Source: Warburgia ugandensis
Lineage: Eukaryota; Streptophyta; Magnoliopsida; Canellales; Canellaceae
Direction of reading: 5' to 3'
DNA length: 64,000 nucleotides
Assembly: GCA_035236585.1 (NCBI GenBank)
Contig: CP141128.1
Location: 23,093,618 to 23,157,617 of the forward strand
Below the pieces are notes generated by a model. The model was given only the letters and a program-made list of their open reading frames with translations. It did no database searches and had not been told where the DNA came from. Made by a program: the position numbers and the translations under genes. Below are positions 23,004 to 35,853 of the stretch, one piece after another (the first letter of the stretch is position 1; each line of letters opens with the position of its first letter).

Positions 23004-26000
23004 TAGCAAGCTATGCTTAGTAGGGGAGATTTAAGAAAACATGTTAATTATATATGAATTAAGCATTTTGCACTAATTGAAATATTTAATTATCCGCAAG
23101 CCATTGATAAAGTAGCTCTTTATAATTCTTTTTCATCATATGAATATAAAAATCCTACTTTAGAGATTACACTTTACATAATATATATAATCCAGTGGTA
23201 TTTCAAATATTTATCATTATTATTTTCCGTATGATACCATACTCTGCATAATAAATCTACCCATTCATTTCCCCATAAGAAAACTTTTATAAAACTACTC
23301 ACTCCAAATACATACATTTAGGACTATATCATATATATTGAAATCGTTAAAAGCCATACAGAGTTATGAACATAGTCTATAGGTTTTGTAACTTCCATTC
23401 TCAAACTATACTAGGTCTCATACATATACCCCATACCATACGGGGTTCATAAAACTCCAGCCATTGCTGGGAAAACAATATAAGGTATATCATCATGCCA
23501 TATCATATAAGGCCTCTCATAATGCCGTCATAGATACATGTTCCGTGGGCAGAGTGCACAACGGATACAATAGTCCTCTTTGGGTCCCTCACATCTGCCT
23601 CGCTATCCTCTTTTGGCAACCCTCAAGGATATGCACCATAGTGCATCAAATATAAAGACTACTATGCCATAGTCTCAATCCGTACAGCACGCCTAGATAA
23701 CTGTATAATAATCCACTAATACCAACTATGGAAATAACAAAACGCATGTCCGCATGGGGAGGACCATGGCTATCACAGTGGGGGCTTTCCCATGAATGCC
23801 CCACCTGACATTTAGCCTCTCATTGGGCATGATATCATCATATAATAAATTTTTGAGAGAGGGTGGCCAAACCCTACAACTCTCCTAGCATAGTATCCCC
23901 AGGCCTATGCTTGTCTAAATCAAAACTCTCAGGCACCATGCCTAGATGTAAAATAATAATACACAGGCATCTTGCCTATCCATAATATATGTATATATAT
24001 ATGAATATTTCATCATAATCCTAACATCCTCACTTATTAGGTGATCGTCCACCAAGGATGTAATGTAAAATTCTAGACTCATACATCGCATATGATGTAA
24101 TGGTACTCATGTACCATAAATGTCTTTTTATTACAACAACAAGTATGATATTTTTAAGAACATATCGTGTTTATCCAATAATGTTACAAGTAGGTATCAA
24201 TTTATAAGCATGTCATTCATATAGCATTTCAAGGTACCAATCTTTATCATTCACAAGTAATCATTTTCATAATCACATATGTATGAAATGCACAGTTTAA
24301 TTGACATAATGTTTATCACAAGTAATATGATCATGTTTAAAACATGCATCTTAATATTAAAATATGCTTTCTTAATTCTCCACCTACCTCGTGTGGCGAG
24401 TTCATCCATTTTCCACTATCTAATCTACGCTGTGCGCTTCAATCTATACAATGCATAAAAATTATTTTCTTAATACCTTCACGTACATAAAGGTATTTAG
24501 ATTTAATTATGATCTAACTATCTAATCCTACATCCTCAGTATTAGATTATAAAATTAGGGCCGTGATCATATAGTCAAGGTCCATGTTTCTTGTTCTATT
24601 CAGTTCATTTCAATTCTAATTAATCCATTCTCAACCCTGGATCAATACTTTCCTATGATTTTCCCTTATTAGGATTATCAACTTTAATCGAAGATCCAAC
24701 AATTACTCAGGGTTCTAATCAATCTTGGGTAGTCATAATTGTTCCTAAGTTTTAAGCCTTTTGATCATAATTTTAGGAATCCGATGCAATCCAAGGCCTG
24801 GATCATCGTTATCGGATCTTTACATAAGATCAAAACTCATATGAGTTGATTAATGCTTCTATTGATCTTTATCCTCATATTAGGGTTGAGATCTACGATT
24901 GGATTTATGTAAGCCTCTAAATTTAGTGTTTTCCACAAGATTACAGTGACAGATCAACTGTTTATAAATGATCCACCTATTAAGATTGGCTGAAGATGGT
25001 CGAATCTACCTTTTTCAAGCGATTTGACAGTCCATATTTATTAAGAGTGGTTGAATCTACCCTCCCTAAATGATCTGGCAGTTAAGATCCATTGTAATTG
25101 GTCAAATCTAGCTAATTTAAGAGGGTAGAGTGGTTGGATGGACCACTCTCCACCCTGGATCAATGATCAAAACATTAATGGAGTGGCTTGAACTCTAATC
25201 CTTTACTGATCCTCACAATAGGTGGGGAAATCAGTAAAGATTTGATGTTTTACTAGAAATTAGCGCTTGGATCTATCGGTTACAGATGATCCGATGGTCA
25301 CAACGCCTTTTAGAATGTCGGGTCTATCTTCTACAGATGATATGGTGGCTAGGGTTGGTCGGCTCTGCCTATTACAGATGATCCAACAGTTAAGGTTGGT
25401 CGGATCAATGTATATTGCAGTGGATTTGATGATTAGAACTCAGGTAAAGATCCCCAGAGTTTAGATCATCTCCATGACCCTAGATCTACACAAAATTCCT
25501 AAAACCAGTAAGCAATCAAGACAAAACAATGGATATAAGTGAGGATCTTACCTCTATAACAATCTGAGCCACCATTGTTGCCAGAAAGGAATGGAAACCT
25601 GAGAAGGGTTCATTAGAGATGGAAGAAATCAGGGAAAGCATAGATCCTATTGGGATCTGCTCGGGGAAGAGAAGTAGATGGGACACGCCACTAGGGGCTT
25701 TGCCGTAGTCCCATCGTCGCCGGCGAGGACAACCTGATTTGGGTTCCCATGCCTACTACCAAAGGAGGAGAAAATGGGGATCAGAGAGGGGACAATCTAG
25801 GAATGTCAGCCAGCCAGCTTGAAGGCATGACCGTGGAGAAGAACAAAGGTTTTCGGGTCTTGGATCTCCAGCCAACCTTGGTGGGCTGAGCCGGTAGCGG
25901 AGAGGGAGATGGTAGTGCGATCAAAAGGGGAAACCTGATTTGGGTTTCTGTCAACGATGGAGAGGGGATGCGTGGCCGAAAAGGGGGAAACCTAATATGG

Positions 26001-26137
26001 ATTCCCTGTCAATGCCAAAAAAACCAAGGATCTAATTGGGAAATGGTTGCTGGCCATGTGGGGAAAAAGATCAAAACACAAGGAAGGAGATCGGAGAGGT
26101 GTGGCCAGAGCTCAAGCCACCACGTCGAGGGGTGACT

Positions 26138-26142
<5 letters not shown>

Positions 26143-26189
<47 letters not shown>
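26143..26189. repeat. (GA)n microsatellite
   Basis: Uninterrupted GA repeat inside LTR H. Confidence 0.95.
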
Positions 26190-26190
<1 letters not shown>

Positions 26191-28273
26191 AGATGAAATC
26201 GTCGTCTAGTTTCCAAGGTGATGGGCAGTGCCAATATCAATTTGGCCCCCTCCCGTTAAGCCGTGTCTTTTTGTTTTTTTTAACTTTTAATTACTATATT
26301 ACCCCTGACTTCAAAGGCCCATAACTTCTTCATACGGACTCTGTTTTTAGCGCTCTTTGGCTTGTTGGATTCCATTTTTTGAGCACCATCTAATGGTTTT
26401 AGTTTTAGTTCCAAATTATACATCTATAATAATATATATCCCTTGAAAACTCATAACCTGATCATAAAATAGTAAAATTTTGGGGTGAAATTCATCCATA
26501 ATCCGATTTCACATATTAATGCCTAGAATAGTATTTACAAATTTTCAAGTCGTTACATAAACGATCCATCCCTAAAGGCTTGATCGGACCGTTGATCACA
26601 TCCCTAATTAAAGGACAAGGATTATTAGGAGCTCCGATCATCATATTTGAGTTTCGATCATCTATCTGAACTCAGACAAGGATGATCTAATTCCTAAACT
26701 TGATCCACATGTGGGGGAAGATCCAGTTATTGATCTCATCCCTATATAATGGACAAAGATCTAAAGAAACTCTGATCAATCTACATAAGTTTTGATCTTC
26801 CATCTAAAGATCCAATATTTATGATCCATGCCCTAAATTGCATTGAATTTCTAAAATTAGAATTAAATGTGTACAATTTTGAAAAATAATGATAATCCAA
26901 GGTTGATCAGAGCCCCAATCAGTTGACTAGAACTGTGATCAACTGTTGAATCCCTGAGATCCCACACTAATTAGAATTGATAGTCCTAATCAGTGGGTAA
27001 ACTACAGGGAATTCTTGATCTATATAAGGAAAATGCATGAATCATTCCATGATTGGAAATCCACCCCTCTAGTCAATAGAAATTGTGCCATAATTTAACT
27101 TTTTAGAAGTAAAAATTATCAACTAGAAAGATAATCTAACCACTTCTAAACATTGGATCAATGATCTAGAAAATGAATGGTAGATCGATCCATATCTCCA
27201 TGTGTAACCTAGGAAGAGTAACTATAAAATATTAGATTAGGTAAATTTGGCCATTATATGATGAATTGATTAAGCAATTAACCATCAACAAATGGTAGAT
27301 CATAAATCAAATAGTTTCATGTCTTTGAGATGACTTGAACTGGTAAATAATAACGTAAATTCATTGAATGACCTGAAAGTGTATAATGAGACCCAGTAAA
27401 TCTTTATACCATTGATGACTAACAGATGATTGGACCTTGAATCACTAACTAGAAATGAAAAACAGACAAATTGATAGACCAAAACATGATTCATTGGCTA
27501 ACAAGATTCAATGATGAGAGAAATCAAGATCCGACAAGTTCTAACAGTGGTTCACTGGCCTAGAGAATTGAAAATAATATAAGTTTTATATCTATTGGTT
27601 ATTTAGATGTTACTCAATACCAAATAAGGAGATTGATTCAAGATGAGTTGCCATCTGAGCTACAGGTATCACAATTGAAATCATAGAGCATTGTAAGAGG
27701 TAGGTAATCTCATACTTCTAAGTTTTAAATGAACTTCAAAATGAGAAGATAGTTTGTGAACTATTATTGGGTTAGACTAGTTTGATTATACCAATGATTT
27801 GATAAATATGTATGTTATTTGGGTGCATATGATTTTCATGTAGATCCATGACTTATCATATTTTCCTTATTTTACATTCTTATAAATGAGGAGTGTAAAT
27901 TAATATATGATTTTAAATTCATGTTGCATACCTAATTTTGAAAGAATAATTAATCATTCAGTTTAAAGTATTCAAATTTTTGCTTTACATGTGAGACGTG
28001 AAAAAGATTGTGAGTTGTATATGCATGATTTTCATACTTTTAAAAGAATGCTTGAAAATGCATGGTTTTGCATTAGGTATGTACATCATATGACACAATT
28101 TTAAAATGTATGAATATGAATGTGAACTGATTTGGCCATTGAGCCATGCTTTGAGATGAATACTTGATATACATGGCTTTGCATAAAGAATGCATACTAT
28201 TTTAAATGATTTAAGATGTATGATGTTGATATTTTGGTGGTGATTACCCATTTGGTTGGTCTACCTTGCTATG

Positions 28274-28760
28274 TGCACAAGTGACCATTGGTTGGTCCAC
28301 CTAAATGTGTTGCAAAGGGACCATTGGTTAGACTACTTGCATGTTTTGTAAATGGACCATTGGTTGTTCCGCTTGCATGGTGTTGCAAATGGATTGTTGA
28401 TTAGTCTTCCTACATGTGTTGCAAATGGACCATTGGTTAGTCTTCCTACATGTGTTGCAAATGGACCGTTGGTTAGTCCACCTACATGTGTTGCAAACGG
28501 ACCATTGGTTAGTCCACTAGTATGTGTTGCAAATGGGTCGTTGGTTAGTCTACCTGCATGTGTTGTAAATGGACTATTGGTTAGTATGCCTACATATGTT
28601 GCAAATGGACCCTTAGTTAGTCTTCTTGCATGTGTTGCAAATGAACCTTTGGTTAGTCCACCTGCATGTGTTGCAAAGGGACCATTGATTAGTCCACCTG
28701 CATATGTTGCAAATGGGCCATTGGTCTGTCTACCTGCATGTGTTGCAAAGGGACATTTGG
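28274..28760. repeat. Minisatellite, period 36 bp
   Basis: About 13 units of the 36-base pattern TGTGTTGCAAATGGACCATT + GGTTAGTCCACCTGCA, with scattered substitutions. The period is a multiple of three and the unit lacks stops in one frame, so the array gives a 144-residue open frame (28352-28786) of 12-residue units such as VANGPLVSPPTC. It lies inside LTR G. I read it as a repeat expansion rather than a gene. Confidence 0.92.
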
Positions 28761-29814
28761 CTGAGTCAGCCTTGCTATGTGCGTAAGGACTATTGGCTAG
28801 TCACCTTGCACAAGTGCAAAACGAGTTGGTGATTTGCCCTATATAGTTTGTCTACCTGACATGTGTTCCTAAAAGACATTTTGTGGCATTTTCTTTATTA
28901 TCCATGATTTGTTTTCACATGATTAGCTAGTAATTTGAAATACAATACATTTGGTGGACAAAATAGTTGAGTTGTATATGTGCACAGTAATGAAGTTATT
29001 AGTGGTTTGAAGAACCGACATGTAGTTTAACTAATGGCTACAATGAATTTTAAAGTAATAATTGTTACTTGATTTGTCAAGTATGATGCCAATTTTGTGG
29101 GTGATATACATACATATACATTCATGCATATGTGTGCTTATGATGCATTCCATGTGATGGCTTGTAGCCATGTGATTTTATCATTGGAAAAGCCTTTCTT
29201 CAAATCATTGTATGTGTATGATGTGATTTTGATTTTATAGTATTGGATTATCTACTAAGTATGTCATATACTCACCCTATTATTTTTATGATAGGTCAAC
29301 CCAGAAAGAATTAGAAAGGAGATTAAGATTCCAAGAACACCATTTGTTGATTTAAGAGGATATGTAATGAGGCAATCTAGAGTTTCATTAAGAAACTCAA
29401 TATGCTTAGGCAATATTTTGATCTTACATGTGATTTAATTTGTAATATGTTTGTGTCTAATAAGTCTTGAGAATGCAAAATGTATTTAAAAAGCAGAAAA
29501 ATTCTCCAATCATGTTTTAAGAATTCAAATGAATGTTTATCAGGTACTTTGCATCAGATGAGTTAAATGTCTTTTGTCCAAAAAACAAAGGAAACTCTGT
29601 CGAATTTTCTGTAGAAAAGTAGCACTCATTTCACTGAAAATCTTTGTTTTGAGAAAAAGTAAAATGACACTCGGGGTATTTTATGAATGAATTTAAAAGA
29701 AAAAGATTCTTTCATTGTTATTTGATTTTCTAAAATGGTTTTCAATAGAGATCAATCTTGGTATGTAGATGTCTTTTATATTTAAAAAGTGCAATAGAAA
29801 CCCTAGTCGTCACC

Positions 29815-30260
29815 CTATTACAAAAATATTTACCCCCATCACTAATTATGGACCTAGGAGTATCAAAGCATGCAAATATATTTTCTTTAAAGAACTTGAC
29901 CACCACCATGTGGTTATTAGTCTTACACGGTATAGCTTTGACCCATTTAGACACATAGCCCACTCCAACAAAAATGTACAAATAACCAAAAAGGTTAGGA
30001 AAAGGACACATAAAATAAATGTTGCAAACATCAAATGGCTCAATGATCAAATAGGATTCAACATCGTCATATTTCTTTTTCTTATGCTCCCTAATTGTTG
30101 ACATCTAGTACATGCTATGTAGTAAGCATGTGAGTCACCAAAAATGGTGGAGCAATAAAAGCCATGTGACAAAATCTTTATAGCTATCTTTCTAGAACTA
30201 AAATGGCCCTTGCATGCATGGTCATGATAAAAGGAAATGATCTTATGATGCTCAATACCT
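29815..30260 (-). pseudogene. Athila-like integrase, zinc-binding and core part
   Basis: In - sense the sequence gives ISFYHDHACKGHFS and YYIACTRCQQLGSIRK, matching the HHCC zinc-binding module, then FPNLFGYLYIFVGVGYVSKW, AIPCKTNNHMVVVKF and PRSIISDGGKYFCN, matching the catalytic core. The first catalytic aspartate, normally in VGVDYVSKW, is glycine here. The second, in SDGGK, is kept. A frameshift lies between the zinc-binding and core parts. The reading stops at the insertion of solo LTR G and resumes at 21594. Confidence 0.88.
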
Positions 30261-32114
30261 GGTACACATCTCTGAATTACCTAACTAGGACAGTACTTGA
30301 ACAAGTACAGATCATCCCAAGTAATGTGTTTAACCTTGGTAATGAATCTTTTGCTATCTTATTTAGACCAATGACTAGGAAACATTGTTCATCTATCTCT
30401 TTTTTCTTTCACAAATAGGAAGTTATGGATCAAATTTGGATACTAGAAGAATCACCATATATAACACAAAGTTTCTCCCCTAATTCTTTCTAATCTAGCT
30501 TCTCAATCTATCATTATACCTCATGAAGTAGAAAGAATGGGAATCCCCATTCCACCATAGATTCGATCATGGTTTACAATTATAACTTTCACACCTGTTC
30601 ATTTAGGCACATTCTTGCTAGTGGACTCTACAACGATCCTGGACAAGTGGTTGACTACAACATTTTTAGAACATTTCTTGTCCCCAATTTCTAAATCAAA
30701 TTCCTATATCTATAATATCCATTAGATCAGCCTTTGTTTTACATCTTTCTTTGAAAGAAGATCTTTTAAAGCTACAAGATTTGAGTATACTATAATGTTA
30801 GAACCTGGCAAGTAATATCTAAACTTATACAAGGTAAAAACAACTACCAACAACACTTTTTCTATAGTGGAATAATTTAGTTCACCATCATTGAGGGTCT
30901 TGCTAGCATAATATATCATATGGGAAAGTTTATCAATATGCTACCCCAAAACAGTCTTGAACACATAATCTGAAGCATCAAATATTATTTCAAATGATGC
31001 ACTCTAGTTCAACAGTCAAATTATACACGCATAAGTTAACTCACCCTTTAAGGGCTCAAATTCTTTCATGTAGTCATCATCAATGTCAAAAGATGCTTCC
31101 TTTGTAAGTAAACCACATAGGGGCTTGGCAATTTTACTAAAGTCCTTAATGAATCATCTATAAAAACCAGCATGGCCTAAAAATGAATGAATTTCCTTCA
31201 CCATTCTTGGAGGAGAAAGGTTATCTATTAAATCCACTTTAACTTTGTCTACTTATATACCATTGCATGATATGATGTGGCCTAAAATAGTTCCATTTTC
31301 AACCATCAAATGACATTTTTCCTAGCTTAACACTAAGTTCTTTTCCTAACACCTAGTAAGGACAAGTTTTAAATGGTGCAGGCATTCATCAAATTAAGGA
31401 CCAAAAACTGAAAAATCATCCATAAACACCTCTAAAAACCTCTCCACCATATCAAAAAATATGCTCAACATACACCTTTGAAAAGTAGTTGGAGCATTAC
31501 AAAGGCCAAAAGGCATATGAGGGTAAGTGAAGATCCCAAAAGGGCAAATGAAGGTAGTTTTCTACTAGTCCTCAAGTGCTATGGGGATTTGGTTATGGAA
31601 ATAACAACCATAAAAGAAATAGTAATAATTATGACTAGCTAACCTTTTTAGCATTTGGTCTATAAATGAAAGAGGAAAGTGATCTTTCCTTATGACCAAG
31701 TTCAATTTTTGGTAATTTATACAAACTCTCCACCTGGTGGTCATGTGAGTGGGGACTAATTCATTATTCTCATTTTGGATTATCATGACTCTGGACTTCT
31801 TGGGGACAACCAAAACTGGGTTAACCCAAGTGCAATCAGATATAGGATAGATGAAACCAACATCTAAGAGTTTAAGGACTTCATCTCTTATTACCTCTTT
31901 CATATTAGGGTTTAGTCTCCTCTATGTTTCCATAGATGGTTTAGCATTTTCTTTTAGATGAATTCTATGCATACACACAGTAGGGCTAATTCCTTTGACG
32001 TCCACTATGGTCCACCCTAAAGTTGTCTTATGTTCTTTGAGAACATCAAGAAGCTTAACTTCATGTTCATGATTAAGATTTGTGGCTATGATTATAGGCA
32101 AGGATTCATCTACC
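30261..32114 (-). pseudogene. Athila-like reverse transcriptase and RNase H
   Basis: In - sense, from 32114 downward: VDESLPIIIATNLNHEHEVK, KLLDVLKEHKTTLGWT, NPNMKEVIRDEVLKLLDVGF, WRVCINYQKLNLVIRKDHFP, then after stops MPFGLCNAPTTFQRCM and the catalytic box FMDDFSVFG with both aspartates kept. RNase H follows as MIYYASKTLNDGELNYSTIE and YSNLVALKDLLSK, then FDLEIGDKKCSKNVVVNHLS. Order and motifs fit the Athila pol polyprotein. Stops (for example around 31560 and in GP*FDECL) and frameshifts show it is dead. The upstream part is cut by the LTR at 32115. Confidence 0.9.
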
Positions 32115-33720
32115 TAATAAGTATTCAATTTTGTATAAGAAGTACTCAATTAGTAGCCCAAGTGTTATAAATTATAGGCATTATTCTAGGGCTTTTTCAA
32201 AATTTCATAGCACATGCATTTCTGAGCTAATAATTCAAAAGTTTTATATTTTTCAAGTTCAGGAGCTAATCTAGAGTAAGTATGTGAATAGTCATAATTT
32301 TCTAAGATTTAATTAGGGTTTTTCATCTTTTGTATGTATTGAGAGGGTGAAGCAAAGGCTGAGATTGATCGAGATAAGAATTGAAGATCATGATCAAAAG
32401 ATCATTCCAAAGCCTAAATGGAATCATTTCAAACCTAGATCTAGGTTTAAGACCATCCTATGGCAAGAAAAAGAGGCAATTGGAAATATCAAAGGTGATT
32501 AGAATAATCCATGCAAAAAGTCACTCCTTTGTATGAGAATTAGAGCCATGCATGAGGTTTCCTAGTTTAACTAGGAAATCTAAAGAAGCCAAACCATTCA
32601 AGCTTTGAAGCTAAGGGACATAAATATTCAAGCCATCAAGCCACATGGAGTCACATGATTGGAGCACTATTTTAAGCAATTATCCTAGGTTAAAAGTGTG
32701 ATTTTCAAGGGATAATTTGAAGATTTTTAGACATATTTGTAAAATGTAAGATGATCATGCGTAGGTGGACCAATTAAGATAGAATTCTAACTTTCCAAAT
32801 CTAAAGTGTGTGATTTTTAAAGTCATTTAGTACTAAACGACCTCTAAAGTCCTTGTTCATTAATAAATAACCGACCACATATCATTTTTTCCTGTATCAT
32901 CTTCTTCTTGCAAGTAGCATGATGGCTTCCTCCTTGGTCTTATGCTTCTCTCTTTTTCCCTTCTTGGTTTTCTTTTTTATATTTTGACTATTTGTGTCAT
33001 GAAAAAAACTACAAGTAAACCATAACTTCTTTTTTATCATGACTTGCTTTTTTGTTACTAACTTTCTCTATTTTCCTTTTATAGATCATGTGGGTTTTCT
33101 CACCATAGATGATGGGGTTAAGAAGTCTGTTAGATTGCCCTGATTTCATGAAAATCATTTGATTTCATTACAAATGACAATTGCTTCTCTCTCTAACCCT
33201 CACTATTGAAGAAAGGGAGAACATTACGATTTTTCGGTCTCATCCAAAATTAGGGTTTGATGAAGAGTGGTGGTTATACCATCAACTTTTGGCTGAAAAA
33301 ATTGAAGGCACACTCTCTTTCTCCACAGAATGGGTGTCTCCTAAATACTAGGCCAGATTTTGGTGAAAAGAGTATATTCACTCTTTGATCTTCTATTAAT
33401 AAGATCTAATAATATCTAACATTGTATGTAGTCAAAAAATAATTTGAATTCATTGTTGATGTGTTTCTTTATGTATATATATAGTGTATATATTTGTGTT
33501 TATAAAATCAATTTCCTTGTGTATTTATGTAAAGTATTGCAATACACAAAATGTAAATAAATATATATTTTATGTGAAATTTTCAGAAGTATTAAAGTCA
33601 TTTATAGCAACCAACTTCAATTGTACGTCTATTTTTAGAATTATTTTGTCAACTTTCGCTCTACCTTTTGTCTATATGTTTATTATCTATGCAAAAAAAC
33701 TAAGCCATATTTCTGTTTCA
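32115..33720 (+). mobile_element. Solo LTR, Athila-like, nested in Athila pol
   Basis: It starts TAATAAGTATTCAATTTTG, a one-base change from the TGATAAG start of related LTRs, and ends CA at 33720, with the 5-bp duplication CTACC on both sides (32110-32114 and 33721-33725). Its first 0.3 kb match the start of the 16198-19104 LTR in the opposite orientation. After the duplication the - strand appears to resume the pre-reverse-transcriptase segment (RIWFWVDESLP, compare RYAFLG-type). An open frame at 33484-33747 spans its end and is not called. Confidence 0.75.
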
Positions 33721-34066
33721 CTACCCAGAACCAAATCCTACCTATGAATTGGAGCTACATTTAGAAATTCAGGATCAATATCAATTTTTGAGTGTTAGTT
33801 AGTATCTCTTTGTTTGTCTCATGTGTATTATGCATATTTGAAAAAAATTTACAAGGTTATGGGTTAGAAAGTTTTCTTTTGAAAGTTATTTTCTTTCTTG
33901 AATGTGTCCGTCATTATTATTATTATTATTAATTGAAAATTTCCATGAAACGTAGTTATTTCAAGTACTTCTAATTCTTGTATAACTAATGCTTGGTAAA
34001 ATGCCCAACCTAATCTTTTCATGTCTAACAAATCTTCACATAGATTTTCTTCAATTTCTTATGATA

Positions 34067-35853
34067 ATGGACAAATTTACTTGGATGACTGTGAAAAGAA
34101 CATCAAAAGAATATGAGGAAGGAACAAAAATTTTCATAAAGTTCGCATTTAGGGCAGGTGTTGATCATAATCGCATGCGTTGTCCATGCTTAAAATGTCG
34201 AAACTTGAAAAAAGTAACTGTAAGGGTGTTGAGAGAACACTTGTGCTTCAATAGAATCAATCAATGTTACCACCCATGGATTTGGCATGGAGAAGAACTT
34301 TTGCATTAACCCTCAACAAGGCCTAGAAGATATGATCAAGACATTGTAAGAAGTGTTAGAGATAGTATAACTGTGCCAATGTTTTAGGATGCATATGATG
34401 ACTTCTAAAATGACCCTGAACAGCTTCATACTACATTAGAGGAAGTCAATGAGCCATTCTACTCTGAGTGTAAAGATTATATGAAGCTATCTACAATGGT
34501 AAAACTTTACAATGTGAAATCAAGATTTAGTTTTTCCAGTAAAGGTTTTACAAAAGTCTTGAAAGTAGTAGGTAAGATGTTATTGAAGGATAATAAATTG
34601 GTGAGGTCCACATGGGAGGCAAAGAAAACCCTGGCTGCACTAAGGTTGAAGTATGACAAGATACATGCATGCCCTAATGATTGCATCTTGTACAAGAAGG
34701 AGCACAAGGATAAAACTACATGCTCAACTTATGGATAGCCAAGATGAAAGTTAAAGAAGAATTCAACTGAGTTGGTTATAGGCATTCTTGCAAAGGTTCA
34801 ATGGTACTTCCCCCCTATTCCAAGGTTCAAAAGAATGTTCCATGGAATAGAAATAGCAAAGAAATTAGTGTGGCATGCCAAGGATAGAGTAGCTAATAGC
34901 TTTTCACACCATCCAGCATGGGAGCTCATAAACTTCATATGGCCTAATTTTGGTGAAGAGCCTAGAAACCTACAACTCTCATTATCTATAGATGGGATAA
35001 ATCCTCATGGTTCTATGAGCAGCAAGTATAGTTGTTGGCCCGTTATATTAGTTTTTTACAACCTTCTGCCATCTCTATCCATGAAGAGCAAGTTCATGAT
35101 GCTAACTATGTTGATATCAGGTCCAAAGCAGCTAGGGAATGACATTGACGTGTACCTGTCTCTCTTCATTGATGATCTTGAGACATTATGGGACATAGGC
35201 ATTAAAGCATATGATGCATACAGGAAAGAATCATTCACCCTAAAGGCTATGCTATTGTGGACAATAAGTGACGTCCTTGCATATGGTAATTTGTTTGAAT
35301 GCATGGTGTAGGGATACAATGCTTGTGCTATCTGTAGTGATCAAATATGTGATGTACGTCTTAAACATGGTAGGAAAATGGCATTCCTTGGGAACAGAAG
35401 ATGGTTGTGTAGAGACCATCCATATCATTTTAAGAAGGGAGAATTTAACAGAAGTGTAAAGACAAGGACACCTCTAAAGATGTTGACAGGACGACAAGTA
35501 TTAGAGTAGGTTGAAAATATTAATGTCTTATGGGAGAAGAATAAATTAAGTAAATGTGCAAGTGAAAGTAATTGTAGAAGTTGTTGAAAGAAAAAATCAA
35601 TATTCTTTTTCTAGCATGCTAGAAATCACTACACTTATGCCTTGTGCTTAATTTCATGCACATTGAGAAGAATGTGTGTGAAGGCTTGACCGATACCTTG
35701 CTTAATATCCTAGGAAAAACAAAGGATAGACTTACTGCTCAAATGGATCTTATGAACATGGGTTTGAAGTGGAGGTTGCACCTAAAGGATAGGGGCAGTC
35801 GAGGAACATACCTGCCTAAAGCAAATTATACGCTCGAAGTATCAGGTGTATAG
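34067..35853 (+). pseudogene. CACTA-1 transposase (TNP2-type) pseudogene
   Basis: The N-terminal part (34067-34309) starts MDKFTWMTVKRTSKEYEEG and contains CPCLKC and WIWHGEE, the transposase-associated zinc-type domain. After a stop, 34481-34738 carries the tnp2 motif KIHACPNDCILYKKEHKD. The open frame at 34772-35311 (about 180 codons) contains VQWYFPPIPRFKRMF, EEPRNLQLSLSIDGINPHG, GPKQLGNDIDVYL and LLWTISDVLAYGNL, all typical of the TNP2 catalytic region. The frame then shifts (YNACAICSDQICDVRLKHGR, then CRDHPYHF) and resumes at 35644 with NFMHIEKNVCEGLTDTLLNI. At least four disablements are seen, so it is not functional. Copies of the same gene lie in CACTA-2 on the - strand. Confidence 0.9.

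Larger units (their letters stand above)
22589..26557 (-). mobile_element. Solo LTR family H (4.0 kb), nested in LTR G
   Basis: It starts TGTGACACCCCATGTTTTTC and ends TTTCAAGTCGTTACA, with the perfect 5-bp duplication TAAAC (22584-22588 and 26558-26562). The sense is -, judged from its conserved hairpin (22972-23003), the GTGAACCACTGGAT motif (22796-22809) and the 5'-proximal conserved block (26288-26395), all in reverse order relative to LTR B. A GA microsatellite lies at 26143-26189 and a CpG-rich patch at about 25690-25900. The length of 3969 bp is unusual. No coding sequence is supported. Confidence 0.92.
21595..29814 (+). mobile_element. Solo LTR family G (4.2 kb without its insert)
   Basis: It starts TGTAACATCCCTAATTTTT and ends CCTAGTCGTCACC, with the last base changed from the expected CACA, flanked by CTATT (21590-21594 and 29815-29819). 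It interrupts the integrase of the Athila-like element, and removing it restores that reading. Without the LTR nested at 22589-26557 it is about 4.25 kb. It carries a CpG-rich patch (about 22195-22310), a 36-bp minisatellite (28274-28760), and a palindrome-like element at 29257-29273. The CC before each CTATT also matches, so a 7-bp duplication is an alternative reading. Confidence 0.82.

Noticed and set aside
28352..28786. 144-codon open frame as a repeat protein gene
   Set aside because: It is the translation of a 36-bp minisatellite; the period is a multiple of three, so one stop-free unit gives a long frame. No signal for a start context or domain outside the repeats.
21595..29814. 7-bp target duplication CCCTATT, suggesting a DNA transposon
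   Set aside because: Related LTRs end in GTCACA and make 5-bp duplications. Reading the end as GTCACC leaves CTATT as a normal 5-bp duplication; the extra CC is then coincidence.
33718..33740. CACTACCCAGAACC as the left end of CACTA-1
   Set aside because: CTACC here matches the other side of the LTR 32115-33720 as its target duplication, and the following bases fit the Athila pol reading. No subterminal repeats follow.
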